Of a stretch of DNA of 64,000 nucleotides, positions 63,966-64,000 are shown one piece after another (position 1 is the stretch's first letter; the number at the start of each line of letters is the position of its first letter). The notes under the pieces are model-generated. The model was not told the origin of the DNA. It was given only the letters and a program-made list of their open reading frames with translations, and made no database searches. Source of the stretch: an uncultured Sphingomonadaceae bacterium (GTDB taxonomy: Bacteria > Pseudomonadota > Alphaproteobacteria > Sphingomonadales > Sphingomonadaceae); NCBI GenBank assembly GCA_947496865.1, contig CANMEE010000003.1, positions 108,244 through 172,243 of the forward strand, written 5' to 3'. Made by a program: the position numbers and the translations under genes.

Positions 63966-64000
63966 CATGGCAGTGTTTTGGTATCATCGTAGTGACGTAA

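Overview
The window reads as a chromosome segment of an alphaproteobacterium, most likely of the Sphingomonadales. The signs are a SciP/DUF1153 cell-cycle regulator, the very large NAD-specific glutamate dehydrogenase, a TelA/XpaC pair, an alphaproteobacterial-type elongator tRNA-Met fragment and moderate GC content. The genus is inference; no rRNA or marker gene is present to fix it.

Positions 1-20.7 kb are ordinary core chromosome. They hold a TelA-like protein with an XpaC-like partner, a PilZ protein, pdxH coupled to a PhzF-family enzyme, a serine-hydrolase lipoprotein divergent from a small membrane-anchored protein, mnmA, sciP, a YeaQ/GlsB-type membrane protein, an RND efflux adaptor and pump followed by a DUF445 protein, the 1560-residue glutamate dehydrogenase, a PAS-like protein and tRNA-Thr(CGU).

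Positions 20.7-34.1 kb are an accessory island. It starts with a serine recombinase / DUF2924 / DUF3489 cassette, then the 3' half of an elongator tRNA-Met gene that looks like an attachment-site scar. Next come a SIR2-like protein encoded downstream of a protein with a HEPN-type RNxxxH motif, and an unrecognised lipoprotein/helical-protein pair. A cluster follows with a membrane-spanning patatin phospholipase, a DNA/RNA non-specific endonuclease with a lamin-tail-like domain, and a lipoprotein carrying 52 consecutive prolines. The island ends at a small tyrosine recombinase. The SIR2/HEPN pair and the patatin/nuclease/polyproline cluster are the best candidates here for undescribed conflict or defence systems.

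Positions 34.1-62.5 kb are one type I secretion locus: a HlyB-like ABC exporter, a HlyD-like adaptor, a HlyC-like lysine acyltransferase in which the residue matching the catalytic His appears to be Tyr, an unrecognised 198-residue protein, and a giant 7625-residue RTX protein (22.9 kb) translationally coupled to it. The giant protein has an N-terminal hydrophobic segment, three RTX blocks, 14 cadherin-like domains, 12 tandem dystroglycan/cadherin-type Ig-like repeats, a lectin-like insert and three EF-hand-like modules. It looks like a cross between an acylated pore-forming toxin and a giant adhesin. A shared palindrome lies upstream of both the exporter and the acyltransferase and could co-ordinate their expression. 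No TolC-type outer-membrane partner is in the window.

Positions 62.5-64 kb hold a 34-codon ORF with a strong ribosome binding site, an unknown gene, and an RtcB-type RNA ligase whose reading frame departs from the family after about 65 residues, right at the window edge.
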